Assembly (NCBI GenBank): GCA_036877525.1
Contig: JAZGTH010000066.1
Coordinates: forward strand, 7,786,001-7,850,000
Direction: 5' to 3'
Length of the DNA stretch: 64,000 nucleotides
From: Chromobotia macracanthus
Taxonomy: Eukaryota; Chordata; Actinopteri; Cypriniformes; Botiidae
Positions 47,063 through 58,139 of this stretch are shown in pieces. Within the stretch, counting starts at the first letter, position 1; each line of letters starts with the position of its first letter. Under the pieces are notes generated by a model, which did not search any database, was not told where the DNA came from, and saw nothing but the letters and a program-made list of their open reading frames with translations. A program made the translations under genes and the position numbers.

Positions 47063-48790
47063 TTTATATATTATATTTTGAGTGAACACACTATCATTGA
47101 ACAAGCCTCAGTATTAATTTGCCTTAAACACATTTTAACTACACAAGGAAGTTAGACTTCAAGTGGGCGTGTTGCATTCTGAACGTTTTCAATTCTATGT
47201 TATCTCATCGCCAAATCATACAGCAATTCTTGGTCTACCCTAGCTATGTGAACATAATCCTATCAAGGGCAAGAGGGTCAGATAACCAAATGGGCGCCTA
47301 CTTGTTATGACCGCTGTATCCCCAAAGTTATATGCCAGAATCCACTTCCTGAAATCCCAGAAGAATTGTCTAAGCTTGAGTCTACCCTACCATCTGAGTA
47401 TGCTGACCTAGAGAGGGCATTCAGTAAGAGTGGCGCTACACAACTACCCCAATTGCACAGAAGTACTGTCTGTGCAATGATCTCATCCCTAGCTCAGTTC
47501 TCCCCAAGGGGAGAATATTTCCGTTGTCACAGCCCGAATCTGAAGCTACGAAGGAGTACATCAAGCAGGAGTTAGCTGAAGGATTCATTAGACCCTCAAG
47601 TTCACCTGTGGCCGCAGGTTTCTTCTTCGTTAAGAAAAAGGATGGAGGTCTTCATCCCTGCATCGACTATCAAGGTCTCAGTGACATAACCGTCAAGTTT
47701 GGGTACCCTCTCCTGCTAGTCCCAGCTGCTTTGGAAAAACTATGCAAGGCTAGATACTATACTAAGTTGTCTTCTGCTGAGGAAAACTACGATGTGGGAA
47801 ACAGAGAGTTGTTAGCCAAGAAACTAGCTCTAGAGGAGTGGCGGCACTGGCTCAAGGGGGCTACTCATCCTTTCACAGTTCTCATGGACCATATCTATCA
47901 TCCAGGCTCAAAGAATACCAAGGCAGATGCACGCCAGTGCGACGCCAGTCCGATGAATCCCCATTCCTAGGTCTCAAGAAAACATAATTCCTGAAAAACT
48001 ACTTATCGCTTCAGTCCAGTGGGATGATGTTACTGAGATCAACCAGGTCAACAATAGGGAACCACCCCCTAACGAATGTCCAGAGAATCGCATCTTCATC
48101 CCAGAAGCTCTTCGTAGACGTTTACTCTCCCAGATACATCAATTCCCCAGCTCTGGTCATGCTGGAATTACTGCCACAATCCACCTATTACAAAACCGGT
48201 TTTGGTGGCCAACTATGTCAGCTGACACAATCACTTTTGTGAAGAACTGTATAACATGTCAGACATCCAAAACTCCTAAGCAGCTCCCAGCAGGTGAAAA
48301 TTACAGCCACTGCCAACACCCCAGTGCCCTTGGTCACATATTCATTCATTAGTGATCTACTGAATTCATCATGTCACTTGATTTATCTTGCCTTTACCAA
48401 AGCTTCCTACTACCTTTAAGACTGCAGAACTATTAATCAATCAAGTGTTTTGATTCTACGGCCTACCCAAGGCCATTGTCTCTGATCGTGGTCACCAGTT
48501 CACATCTAGAGTATGGACATTGTTGTTCAAAGGGCGCATTGCTAATGTAAGCCTTACTTCAGGCTACCTTCCCCAATCTAATGGCTTAACAGAGTGTCTC
48601 TATGATCATATTGTCACCAAAACCAATCTGATTGGAGTAGAATATGCTCAAAACTCCCTGGTCAAACCTGCTACAGGAATGACAAGAATTGCTGTTGATC
48701 GACCCTGCCTGTTTGACCCCTCTAATAAAATGCTGCAAATGGATCCTCGTGTGTCGCACTCATCATCACTGAAGAAATTTGTTGAAAAGA
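46440..48790 (+). pseudogene. Ty3/gypsy element remnant with gag, protease-RT and integrase pieces
   Basis: Broken frames give gag-like text at about 46500-46800 (FRRGLRHDLQLELACCDKGK-type), followed by an A-run/TA tract. A pre-RT linker follows ([20 protein letters not shown], about 47390-47450). The frame at 47524-47970 runs [33 protein letters not shown] and then jumps directly to RNase H ([32 protein letters not shown]), so the RT catalytic core is deleted. Integrase pieces follow ([46 protein letters not shown], then SDRG.QFTS). No LTRs were identified. It is an old, dead copy, distinct from the 19.7-24.6 kb element. Confidence 0.85.
47022..47063 (+). repeat. Poly(A) run followed by (TA)n
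   Basis: About 26 A residues are followed by eight TA units. It interrupts the gypsy remnant and might mark a retroinserted tail or simple-repeat expansion. Confidence 0.9.
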
Positions 48791-48829
48791 GTGTGTGACA
48801 TTGAGAATGTGAAGCAGAATTAAACAGCA

Positions 48830-50664
48830 GATATGTATTCACTACACAGCACCGGCAATGATAGATTTATCTTCACACACATACATTTCTTCACCAGCAG
48901 AGAACCTGTCATGCTTCTCTGTTTGTCCACATCATCTTCTGCAATCTCCATTTCATTATGGCTTCACAAATCCCTTCCTCACAGCTTCAAAACTATTGAA
49001 TACAAAACTCCCATACGAATACAAATTAAAGAGCCAATAACCTTTTTGTTTATATCAGTTAAGTTCTTGGATAAAAATTTGTAAATGCCCCTGCAGACAA
49101 TCACTGGGCATGTACATTTGCGCACCCAATGCTTAAAACAAGAACAGTGAACTTAATTCAGTTAAATGTGTTCTCTGAAAGTCTTAAAACCTTACATAAT
49201 TTACTTTAAGTAACTGTATCTTGTTTCAGGCTAAGACATTTTTTAACAAGACTATTTTTTTCTGTTTTTGAGTGACCACAAAACACTTAATTATAAGCAC
49301 TCATTTATCAGATTTATCAGAAAAACTAAATCTAATTAATAAGGTTGCTTGTAATTTGCCTAGTTTTGCCAATGAGTGTGTGACTGAATTCATCTGACAG
49401 TGAAGGTGGCATTCATCTGTTTGTGAGGTGAAAAAACAGTCCCAGCTAACAGGGAACATTCACTGAGAGAACTGGCCAATGCTCTAAGTTATCAAAAACA
49501 TTCTTGCAGTAACGTTAGTAGAAAAAGTCTTTAACGTTATATCAAAAACTGTTAATAGAACATTAAAGTGAACATTAAAGTAGAACGTTAAAGATTAGAA
49601 CATATTTGAATAACATTAATACAACATCTAAAAACTGGACATTTTGAACATTCCTAGAACTTTTAAAATAACATTTTTAACATTTTGGTTACTTAATAGA
49701 AATGATTGTTAGCTGGTGTTGTACTAGCTAGCGTGTGCTGTGTTTGAGACGAAATGCTCTAAAAGTGTGGCCTCTTTGCTCTGGGAAGGATGGCAATGCA
49801 GTGAAGTCTTTTCACTGACCTTTTGGATGACAGGAGAGACTATAAATCATTTAAACTTGAGATGAAGTCAATTTTATTTCTTTCGGTATGTCCTCGTATT
49901 CCAGTGACCTCATGTGTCTCAAGAATACATTTTTAGGCACATATCTATGAAAGCAAGCTTCATATTAAGAAGAGGGAAAAGATTTTCTGAAACTGTTTGA
50001 GAGTGACTAGTGGAATATTATGGCTGTTCATTTTACAAACATAAATTGTAATTGAGATTTGAACTGCAATGTGATTAGCTTTGAACATGGGCAATGTTAC
50101 ATGCTTAACACAGAAAAGGCAAAAAAAAATCAGAAATAGCAGCAGAACAAAACAAAAAACTAGTAAGCAAAGCCTTTCAGTGACTCTAAATTCAAATGCA
50201 GAAGTCATTTTGCAGTGTTGCAAATAGAAATAGTTACCCTTCATACAGAAGTCCTCAACAACAAAACTGAACAACAAAACTTGACTCTTTCTAGAGTTGT
50301 CTTGAGTCTTTGTTAACACAATTAATGCAAACTGAAAGTACATCATTATCCCCTTTCATACATGCACTCTCTACAGGTAAATTACAGTTAACTGTTGTAA
50401 GTTACTGAGATTAGGTGAGAATGGACCTTTTCAAAACTATAGGTAAACTGGTCCTGGTCCTGCTGAAGTCATTCTGGTAATTTACCAGGATGAATGTGTG
50501 AAAGGGGCTATGATGTCTTTAAAAAAAATTAATTAAAAATATTTTACAATAGTATTACTTCTTTTTTAATTACTATATTACTGTAGAATAGTAATATAAT
50601 TTCTTTACCATAACATTGTAATAAAGCTTTGAACCTTTGATTAAAAAAAATTCCAAGAACTTAC
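48830..50664. other. b4galnt4 intron, no further gene seen
   Basis: At 49480-49710 there are scattered AACGTT/AACATTAAAG words in degenerate tandem form. Otherwise no feature is recognised. Confidence 0.45.
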
Positions 50665-50774
50665 TCTGTTCTCTTCCTGGCTGTTACTTGCATCTTCATT
50701 TTTGTGAAACTTGTCTGAGGATTGTGAGTCTCTCTTGTGGCTGGTGTCGGTTTCCTCCATTAGCCTCTCACCAT
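50665..50774 (-). CDS. b4galnt4: b4galnt4-like exon 2, N-terminal stem region
   Basis: The 110-nt minus-strand exon has acceptor TTTTTAG and consensus donor GTAAGT. Two leading bases (AT) complete an Asp codon if the previous exon ends in G. The exon then reads GERLMEETDTSHKRDSQSSD and KFHKNEDASNSQEENR, ending in phase 0. The start aligns with the D-G-E-K-L-x-x-E-T-D stretch that follows the transmembrane segment of vertebrate B4GALNT4. The rest is the polar, poorly conserved stem. Exon 1, encoding the cytosolic tail and signal anchor, was not found in the window and is probably beyond 64000. The downstream intron is 19.2 kb. Confidence 0.7.
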
Positions 50775-51599
50775 CTAAAAATAAGACCACACACATTCAC
50801 TGTACTTTTCATTATTGTTACTACTATATCGTTACCATTTATATACTGCATATACTGCACTGCATAAAATCATGAGCTACTGTGGTGTCTTGTCTGTGTT
50901 TTTAATTCTTGAAAGAGTTTGTTAAATGTAAAGTTGACAATTGGAATCTGTGAGAAAGTAAACTAATTTAAACCTCTTTGTATAGCTGATTGGTTGTGGG
51001 CAAGTGAGTATTAGGTACATGTATGAAAAAGATTCTTGAAGTGTGCAGGTTACAACAGAATGCTTGACTAATTGTATTCTTTTCAAGATTTGGATGAGAG
51101 AATTAAGTGGCCAGTTATCTGATATTCTTGCAGAGCCTTTTGAGCAGTGACAAAGTCTAGTGTATTTCATTTATTACAAGAACAGCCCAATTTGACAGGA
51201 AGAGACAGTCTGTTCGAACAAACATGAGAAAATGTTGATACTTAAATGAAACATGCCTGTAATCTCTATGGCATGAGCTATAAGACCAATCACTGAGCAA
51301 TAAACTTCTTTACCTTTGTAATAAGGTAATTAAGAGATTGATAACTAACATGATGCTGCAGTTAATCTTATGGTTTGACCCAAATGTTGGGTCACTGTCA
51401 AATAATCCTATGCATAGCCACTGAGATTCAGTATATAGTATTACACTATATTGTATTAAAAATGCATTGGAAAGCAAAGGCACAATGTTTTGATAAATTA
51501 TATCAGATTAAATTATCTTTGAATTCACAAGCATCCAAGTTTTTTTACTCAAGTTCCATGTGTAAAATTGAAGCAATGCTGCCAAAACACTGACAACAA

Positions 51600-51692
51600 A
51601 TCATTTGTCCTGCACTAGAAATTTCAAGGTCATAGGTTTGATTCCCAGGTAACACAGTTGTGAAATGTATACCTTGGGTCCACTGTAAGTTT
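51600..51692 (+). mobile_element. SINE fragment
   Basis: It has a B-box-like GGTTTGATTCCCAGGTAACA and a following TATACCTTGGGTCCACTGTA block. Both are similar in layout to the fragment at 61930-62075. Confidence 0.55.
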
Positions 51693-51857
51693 CTAGTACA
51701 GCTATTCATGGGTTTAATACATTTATTTAATCTTCTAACTACTTGGCAAAACAATCAAATAAGTACCTTGGGTCCACTGTAAGTTTCTAGTTCAGCTATT
51801 CATGGGTTTAATACATTTATTTAATCTTCTAACTACTTGGCAAAACAATCAAATAAG
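51670..51857 (+). repeat. Tandem duplication of a 94-nt unit
   Basis: 51670-51763 and 51764-51857 differ at apparently one base (TACAGC versus TTCAGC). The near identity means the duplication is young. Confidence 0.95.
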
Positions 51858-52234
51858 TGCATTAAAAACACTCCTTATGGTACACCCCATGACAGATTAA
51901 AATATTATTATAATTTAATATAATTATTTAATGTAAAAATCATATTAAATGATCAACTGTACCAAAAGACCTCCCGAAAAGAATATAGAAAGCTATGTCA
52001 AAAAAGAATGAAGCTGATTGTAAGTATGACCTGTGACAAAGCAATACATTAAACCAAGCAGATTATTTCCTGTAAAGGGAATTTAAGCAATTTTTTGTGA
52101 TTTTCCTTTAAAAATCCTTTAAAAAATAAAACAGAAATAAACAAGATAATCACTGACATACAATGAGTGTATAAAGCTTCAAAACTAAGAAAATTGGTAA
52201 TGGACAGATTTAATAGGAAATGTTTAAGGACATA

Positions 52235-53859
52235 CAGTTGAGGACAAAATGATTAGCCCCCCTATGAAATTTTTAGGTTTCTTCAAGATATTCCCAAGTA
52301 CCTATTTAACAGACCAAGGAATTTTTAACACAGCATTTCTGAACATACTATTTTTCGCTAGAAGGACCAAAATATTTATATTTGCACACCAAGACATTGT
52401 TATGGAAGAAAAAGCTAAAATGACCAGGGACATTATTATTAGCCCCCTATAAGAAATTACCATTTATTAAGTCATCGCACAAGCCACCTTTGTGCAGTGA
52501 TGTGCTTTAACTTCACAGGTGATGTGTGTAAAGGTGATCAGGTGAAACAGGTGATCTCACTCAATAATTAAGTTAAATTAAGGTATAAAAGCCTCAGTAT
52601 GGGTCATTGAGCTGTCATTTGAGAAAGCAACATGCCAAAAACAAAGGAAATCAGTTTGGACTTGAGACAAAGAATTATTGATGCACATAAAACAGGAGAA
52701 GGATATACAAAGCTATCCAAGCATTTCCAAGTCTCAAGAACCGGAGTGAGAGGTATAATCAGGAAATTCAAAGAAAGCCACACAGTGCAGAACAAGCCTG
52801 GCAGAGGTAGGAAGCGAAAGATTTCAAAGACACTGGAACGAAAACTAGTGAGAGATGTGTCTAAAGACCCCAGAACAACTGCCCTGTCACTGGCGAATGA
52901 CTTGGCCACTTCAGGAATCATAGTCTCTAAGAAGACCATCACTAGAGCTCTGCACAGGAATGAACTGCGAGGTTGCAGACCAAGAAAAACTCCACTTTTG
53001 AAGAAGACACCTTCAAGCCAGACTTAAGTATGCTCAGGACAACCTGGAGAAAGATTATTCATACTGGAAGCGTGTCTTATGGTCTGATGAGACTAAACTA
53101 GAGCTCTTTGGCCACAGAGACACTGCTTACATTTGGAGAAAAAAGGGAGAGGCATTTAACCCAAAGAACACCATCCCCACAGTGAAAAACGTATTATGCT
53201 GTGGGGATGCTTCAGTGCATCTGGAACTGGAAATCTTGTCAAGGTGGAAGGGATCATGAATAAAGAAAAATGTGGATATTTTGAAAGAAAACCTTAAGCA
53301 GTCAGCAGTGAAACTAGGTCTGAGTCGTCACTTCATCTTCGAACATGACAACGATCCTAAACATACGTCTCTCTTGGTGAAGAACTATCTCCAGACGAAC
53401 AAGGTGAATGTCATCGAATGGCCTGCACAAAGCCCTGACTTAAATCCAATAGAAAATATGTGGGGTGACCTAAAGAAACATGTCCATGCCAGAAAACCAT
53501 CGAATCTGGAGAAACTTGAGAGATTTGCCAAAGAAGAATGGGCCAGGATTCCTCAAATGAAGTGTCAGAGACTTGTTGACGATTACAACAAATGACTGCA
53601 GGCAGTTATCCAGCAAAAAGGATACACAATTGACTATTAGAATGTGGGGGGCTAATAATTTTGACCCTGGTAGTTTTTGTGTTTTGTGTAATATTTTCAT
53701 TTCTGTGTGGAATATAAAATAATGTAAGCTTCCAAAATAAAATTAGGATGTCTACAAAAGCTGTGTTCATTTTTTTTTTGCTCTGGTTAAAAGCACTTCT
53801 GAAATACTTTTAAAACAATGACTATTTTGTAGGGGGGCTAATAATTTTGTCCTCAACTG
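52235..53859 (+). mobile_element. Tc1-like DNA transposon, copy B (1625 nt)
   Basis: It has the same termini as copy A (CAGTTGAGGACAAAATGATT start), TA on both sides (52233-52234, 53860-53861), and inner motif copies at 52424-52447 and 53646-53670, each about 212 nt from its end. Inner and outer repeats thus form a symmetrical IR/DR arrangement. The two copies are nearly identical over most of their length. This copy has the complete DNA-binding region, but its transposase frame is broken elsewhere. Confidence 0.97.
52632..53594 (+). pseudogene. Tc1-like transposase, copy B, broken at four sites
   Basis: The first frame (52632-53027, 131 codons) carries the paired-like DNA-binding domain with both helix-turn-helix halves ([40 protein letters not shown]) and the linker basic motif GRGRKRK. 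A 2-nt deletion near 52999 ends it. Relative to copy A there is also a 10-nt loss near 53187, a 2-nt loss near 53270, and CGA-to-TGA (53593-53595), which truncates the C-terminus. The catalytic DD34E residues are still visible ([33 protein letters not shown]). It is not functional alone. Confidence 0.95.
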
Positions 53860-53861
53860 TA

Positions 53862-54308
53862 TATAATTAGGATAGCAAGTGCTTGTCATTGGTGATTAAT
53901 ATGCTTACTTACAGTGAAAACATAAACTGTACATACGTATAAAATTTTAATATCAACTCTTAAAACACTCATCAGATTATTAACAAATTATCTATGCAAT
54001 CCATATTCATTTCATAGCTTCATACTCTTACTGTATGCAAGCAATTGTCTAATTTCTGTCTCATTTCTATTTCTCCATTTATGACATTTTAGGAAAATCA
54101 AAGAGACAATGTTTATACTTAAATTAACAAAAACTGGGAACTTCATTTTATCTCCAGAGCTTTGAAAGAGCAACCTTTGAGCAATTTAATATTTCTCAGG
54201 GTTGTTTAGGAGTGGTAAAAGAGACAGCAGTCAAATGAAACATTATGCATGTCAGATCAGACATTCAGGATTAGGGCATGTCTTAATTGCATGCATCAGT
54301 GAAGACTA
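53862..54308. other. No gene seen
   Basis: Short intronic spacer; positions 54302-54308 (AAGACTA) are the probable target duplication of the adjacent LINE. Confidence 0.5.
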
Positions 54309-54679
54309 TCAGAATCAGAATCAGAATCAACTTTATTCGCCAAGTGTGCGCAAACACACAAGGAATTTGTTGTGGTTTTACAAGAGCTCTTGGTACATAC
54401 ACACTCACATACATATAAATAGACATACATATATGAAAGAGAATATAAGAACATTTAAACATGACTAAGGGAAAGAGAAATAAATAACATATGCATCTGG
54501 AATAGAACAGGGGACTTATAAACAGATATGTGCATTTATTACTGTTTATAGAACTGTATAAATAAAAAGTATATGTATTTACATTTATAAAAAAATAAAT
54601 AAAAAAAAATAAAAAAATAACTGTTGCTTCTCTCACAGATACTGAGATGTTAATAGTAAAAAGGACAGGTGGTGATATG

Positions 54680-55174
54680 TTAGCTGTTCAAGCTGGAGAT
54701 AGCATTGGGGAAAAAACTGTTTTTGTGCCTAGATGTTTTAGTGCGCAGCGATCTGTAACGTCTGCCTGAGGGCAGAAGTGCAAACAGGTTGTGTCCGGGG
54801 TGAGAGGGGTCTGTGATGATGTTACCTGCCCGTTTCTTCACTCTGGAGTTGTACAAGTCCTGAAGGTCGGGCAGGTGCACACCAATTATTCTTTCAGCTG
54901 TCCTGACAGTCCGTTGCAGTCTTCTTTTATCTGATTTGTTGGCTGACCCAAACCAGACAGTTATAGACGTGCACAGAACCGATTCAATAACAGCTGTGTA
55001 AAATTGTGTTATCTGAGCCTGTGGCAGGTTGAACTTTTTCAGTTGACGAAGGAAGAACAACCTCTGCTGGGCCTTTTTCACAATGGAGTCAATGTGATTG
55101 TCCCACTTCAGGTCTTGTGAGATGGTGGTGCCCAGGAACCTGAATGACTCCACTGCTGCCACAGTGCTGTCCAT
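54680..55174 (-). pseudogene. C-terminal part of CR1/Rex1-type pol
   Basis: It begins [20 protein letters not shown] and continues [64 protein letters not shown], ending HKNSFFPNAISSLNS. This is the standard end of fish CR1-group pol proteins, so the natural stop is retained. It is joined to the RT frame by a missing C in a CCC run near 55193-55197. Confidence 0.92.
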
Positions 55175-55920
55175 GATGCTGAGAGGGGGAGTGCTGGGGG
55201 GTTTCTCCTAAAGTCCACCGTCATCTCCACTGTTTTAAGCGTGTTCAGCTCTAGGTTGTTACGACTGCACCAGACAACCAGCTGCTCAACCTCTCTTCTG
55301 TAAGCAGACTCGTCTCCGTCCTGGATGAGGCCGATGACTGTGGTGTCGTCTGCGAACTTCAGGAGCTTGACAGAGGGGTCTTTTGAAGTGCAGTCGTTTG
55401 TGTAAAGGGAGAAGAGCAGTGGGGAGAGAACACACCCCTGGGGGGCACCAGTGCTGATGGTGCAGGTCCTAGATGTGAGTTTTCCCAACCTCACTAACTG
55501 CTGCCTGTCTGTCAGGAAGCTGAAGATCCACTGACAGATGGAGGTGGGAACAGAGTACTGGGTCAGTTTATTCTGGAGGGAGTCCGGGATTATGGTGTTG
55601 AAAGCGGAGCTGAAGTCCACAAACAGAATCCTTGCATACATCCCTGGTTTGTCCAGATGTTGGAGGATGAAGTGCAGTCCCATGTTGACTGCATCATCCA
55701 CGGACCTGTTTGCTCTGTAAGCAAACTGCAAGGGGTCCAGTAAGGGTCCAGTAATGTCCTTCAGGTAGGCCAACACCAGCTTTTCAAATGACTTCATGAC
55801 CACGGACGTCAAAGCAACAGGTCTGTAGTCATTCAGTCCTGTGATTTTAGGTTTCTTTGGGATGGGGATGATGGTGGAGCGTTTGAAGCAGGAGGGGACT
55901 TCACACAGCTCCAGTGATCT
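55108..55920 (-). pseudogene. Reverse transcriptase of the CR1/Rex1-type LINE
   Basis: The open part from 55812 reads [74 protein letters not shown], the catalytic [12 protein letters not shown], and [20 protein letters not shown]. The same frame extends upstream to about 55920 ([20 protein letters not shown]). The RT core is intact. Frame is lost at both ends: a deletion/stop cluster near 55965-55990 and a one-base deletion near 55195. Confidence 0.93.
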
Positions 55921-55928
55921 GTTGAAAA

Positions 55929-57551
55929 TCAGTGTGAAGATGGATGACAGCTGGACAGCACAGGCTTAAAGACAGGCTGGTGAAACTCCATCCTTATCTT
56001 CTGTTTCCTGAAGATTTTGCATACATCCATCTCACTGATTATGAGTCCAGGCTGGAACACAGTAGGGGGGAGGGAGGGGGATGGTGTTGATGGCTGTGTG
56101 GAGAGACAGTCAGAGCGGGTGTGGGGTGTATCAAACCTGCAGTAGAATGTGTTGAGTTCTTCTGCTAAACGTTGATTCTCCACAACGCTGGGGGGTGGGG
56201 TCTTGTAGCTGCTGATTGTTTTCAGGGCCTTCCACACATTTGTAGGGTCATCGAACTGGTTTGTCAACTTTTCAGAGTAGCTTCTCTTAGCTACTCTTAT
56301 CTCCCTATTCAGTGTGTACTTGGCCTGTTTATACAAGACTTTGTCCCCACTCCTGAAAGCATCTTCTTTGGCCTGGCGAAGATATCTGAGTTTAGCAGTG
56401 AACCAAGGTTTGTCGTTGTTATATGATAAGTAAGTCCTGGTGGGAACACACATGTCCTCACAGAAGCTGATGTAGGATGTCACAGTGTCAGTGAGCTCAT
56501 CCAGATCAGTGGCTGCGGCCTCAAAAACACTCCAATCAGTGCAGTCGAAACAGGCTTGTAAATCCTGCTCTGTTTCGCTGGTCCATCTCTTTACAGTTCT
56601 TACCACAGGCTTAGCAGATTTAAGTTTCTGCTTGTAGGCTGGTAAAAGATGAACCAAACAGTGGTCAGAGAGTCTCAAAGCCGCTCTGGGGACAGAGTGA
56701 TATGCACCCTTTACAGCAGTGTAACAGTGGTCCAGTATATTACTGTCTCTAGTGGGGCATGTGACGTGTTGTTTGTATTTAGGCAGTTCGCGGGTGAGAT
56801 TGGCTTTATTAAAATTACCGAGAATGATAATGAAAGAGTCCGGGTAACGTTGCTCTGTGTGTGCGATCTGATCAGTCAGCTGTTCAAGCGCGACGCTCAC
56901 GCACGCGTCGGGAGGGATGTATACACTCACCAAAACAAACGAGGAAAACTCCCGTGGCGAATAAAAAGGCTTACAGTTAATGAAGAGGGCTTCCAAGTCA
57001 GGGCAGCACATCTCCTTTAACACTGTCACGTCTGTGCACCAGCCTTCGTTGATGTAAAAGCATAATCCACCGCCTCTCGTTTTCCCCGATGACTCGGTAA
57101 TGCGATCCGCTCTGAACAGCTGGAAGCCCGGCAGACGAAGCGCGCTGTTCGGGATGGCTCCGTTCAGCCAGGTTTCAGTGAAGCAGAGCGTAGCTGAGTT
57201 TAAAAAGTCCTTGTTTGTACGGGTGAGGAGTAGTAGTTCGTCTGTTTTATTTGCTAGGGAGCGGAGGTTCGCCAGATGAATGCTCGGCAGCGGAGTCCTA
57301 AGTCCGCGCTGTCGGAATTTCACGAGCGCGCCGGCGCGTCTCCCTCGCTTGCGTTGTTTGGAGCGCTTGTATAGGATTGCAGCTCCTCCGACTAAAATGT
57401 CCAATAAAACATCGGAATGTTCAAAAGTCGGCAAAAGATTGTTTGGTGAGTTATTCCTGATGTCTATGAGTTCGTCCCTTGTAAAACTGATCGGAATAAA
57501 ATTACTTAAAACAGGACAAACAAAAACAGAAAAAGTACCAAGGAGCAACAA
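55929..57551 (-). pseudogene. Endonuclease half of the CR1/Rex1-type LINE pol
   Basis: A long open frame of 540 codons. The N-terminal leader is short. An APE-type endonuclease follows: SIHLANLRSLANKTDELLLL, LCFTETWLNG, GGGLCFYINEGWC, VSVYIPP, ILGNFNKANL, LRLSDHCLVHLLP. A linker follows (ETEQDLQACFDCTDWSVFEA, KPWFTAKLRYLRQAKEDAFR, VWKALKTISSYKTPPPSVVE) toward RT. The family's catalytic G-D-F-N box reads G-N-F-N here, so the key Asp appears mutated to Asn. It ends off-frame just after KIFRKQKIR because of a small deletion. TE-encoded; no host function inferred. Confidence 0.92.
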
Positions 57552-57593
57552 ACCGAGGCAGCCATCCGCGGCGCCATCTTGTTTTCAAGACTA

Positions 57594-57779
57594 GTGCTCT
57601 AATTGGTCTATTAACTTCACTATGAGGCTATGTGCTATAATACATTTGTAGGACTGAGGTCAGAAATGAAGCAGAAGATATCAGTAAACAGGGAGAAAAG
57701 AACATTTGTATCAGACATCTATAGTTAAGCTACAAATATAAGTCAAAATATATCTTAAATATAAATAATTTACTTCTGA
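57594..57779. other. Short spacer, no gene seen
   Basis: AT-rich sequence between the CR1/Rex1-type LINE and the next LINE. Confidence 0.4.
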
Positions 57780-57800
57780 TTGAAAAAGGTTTTTGGGGCA

Positions 57801-57885
57801 GACCTGACCTGTTAAAAAGAGATGGCCTCCATCCCTCTAGGGCTGGTGCTGCTTATTTATCTAGAAATTTGTCACAGTCTTATTA
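57801..57885 (+). pseudogene. C-terminal end of LINE ORF1 esterase domain
   Basis: The plus frame reads RPDLLKRDGLHPSRAGAAYL and SRNLSQSY. The D-G-L-H-P-S motif is the Asp-His end of the catalytic triad of SGNH/GDSL-type esterases found in ORF1 of CR1/L2 LINEs. The remaining esterase is missing upstream, where the element is truncated. Confidence 0.65.
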
Positions 57886-58139
57886 ATTCTACTAATACTT
57901 GACTAACTGGGACCCAGGGCAGGAAGCAGACAGGCTGGCTTAACCAACTGTCTGGCTAGTCATCACGTCACAGATGTCACATCATTTACAACACATATAA
58001 TCATATAAACATTATAATATAGAGACTGTGTCTGTCCCCTGGACTGGTAAATGCAAAAAACCCTGTAAACAACCAAATGACAATTTAATCAAATGTTAAG
58101 CAAATACAAAATATATAATAGAGACAAACAATTAATAAG

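Larger units (their letters stand above)
50775..52232. other. b4galnt4 intron 1 sequence with a SINE fragment and tandem duplication
   Basis: No gene is seen apart from the SINE fragment and 94-nt duplication listed separately. Confidence 0.45.
54309..57586 (-). mobile_element. CR1/Rex1-type LINE, nearly full length
   Basis: Minus-strand LINE. The 5' end at 57586 begins GAAAACAAGATGGCGCCGCG. Endonuclease and RT follow, then a 3' UTR whose end repeats a TGATTC unit three times after AATAAAGTTGATTC (54309-54345). AAGACTA occurs on both sides (54302-54308 and 57587-57593), a likely 7-bp target duplication. Three main lesions interrupt the single pol ORF. This is the best-preserved LINE in the window. 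The family label CR1/Rex1-like rests on protein patterns and the tail; the clade could be another CR1-group branch. Confidence 0.85.

Noticed and set aside
55538..57594. Plus-strand ORFs of 60-123 codons over the LINE
   Set aside because: They are antisense shadows of the minus-strand endonuclease/RT frames.
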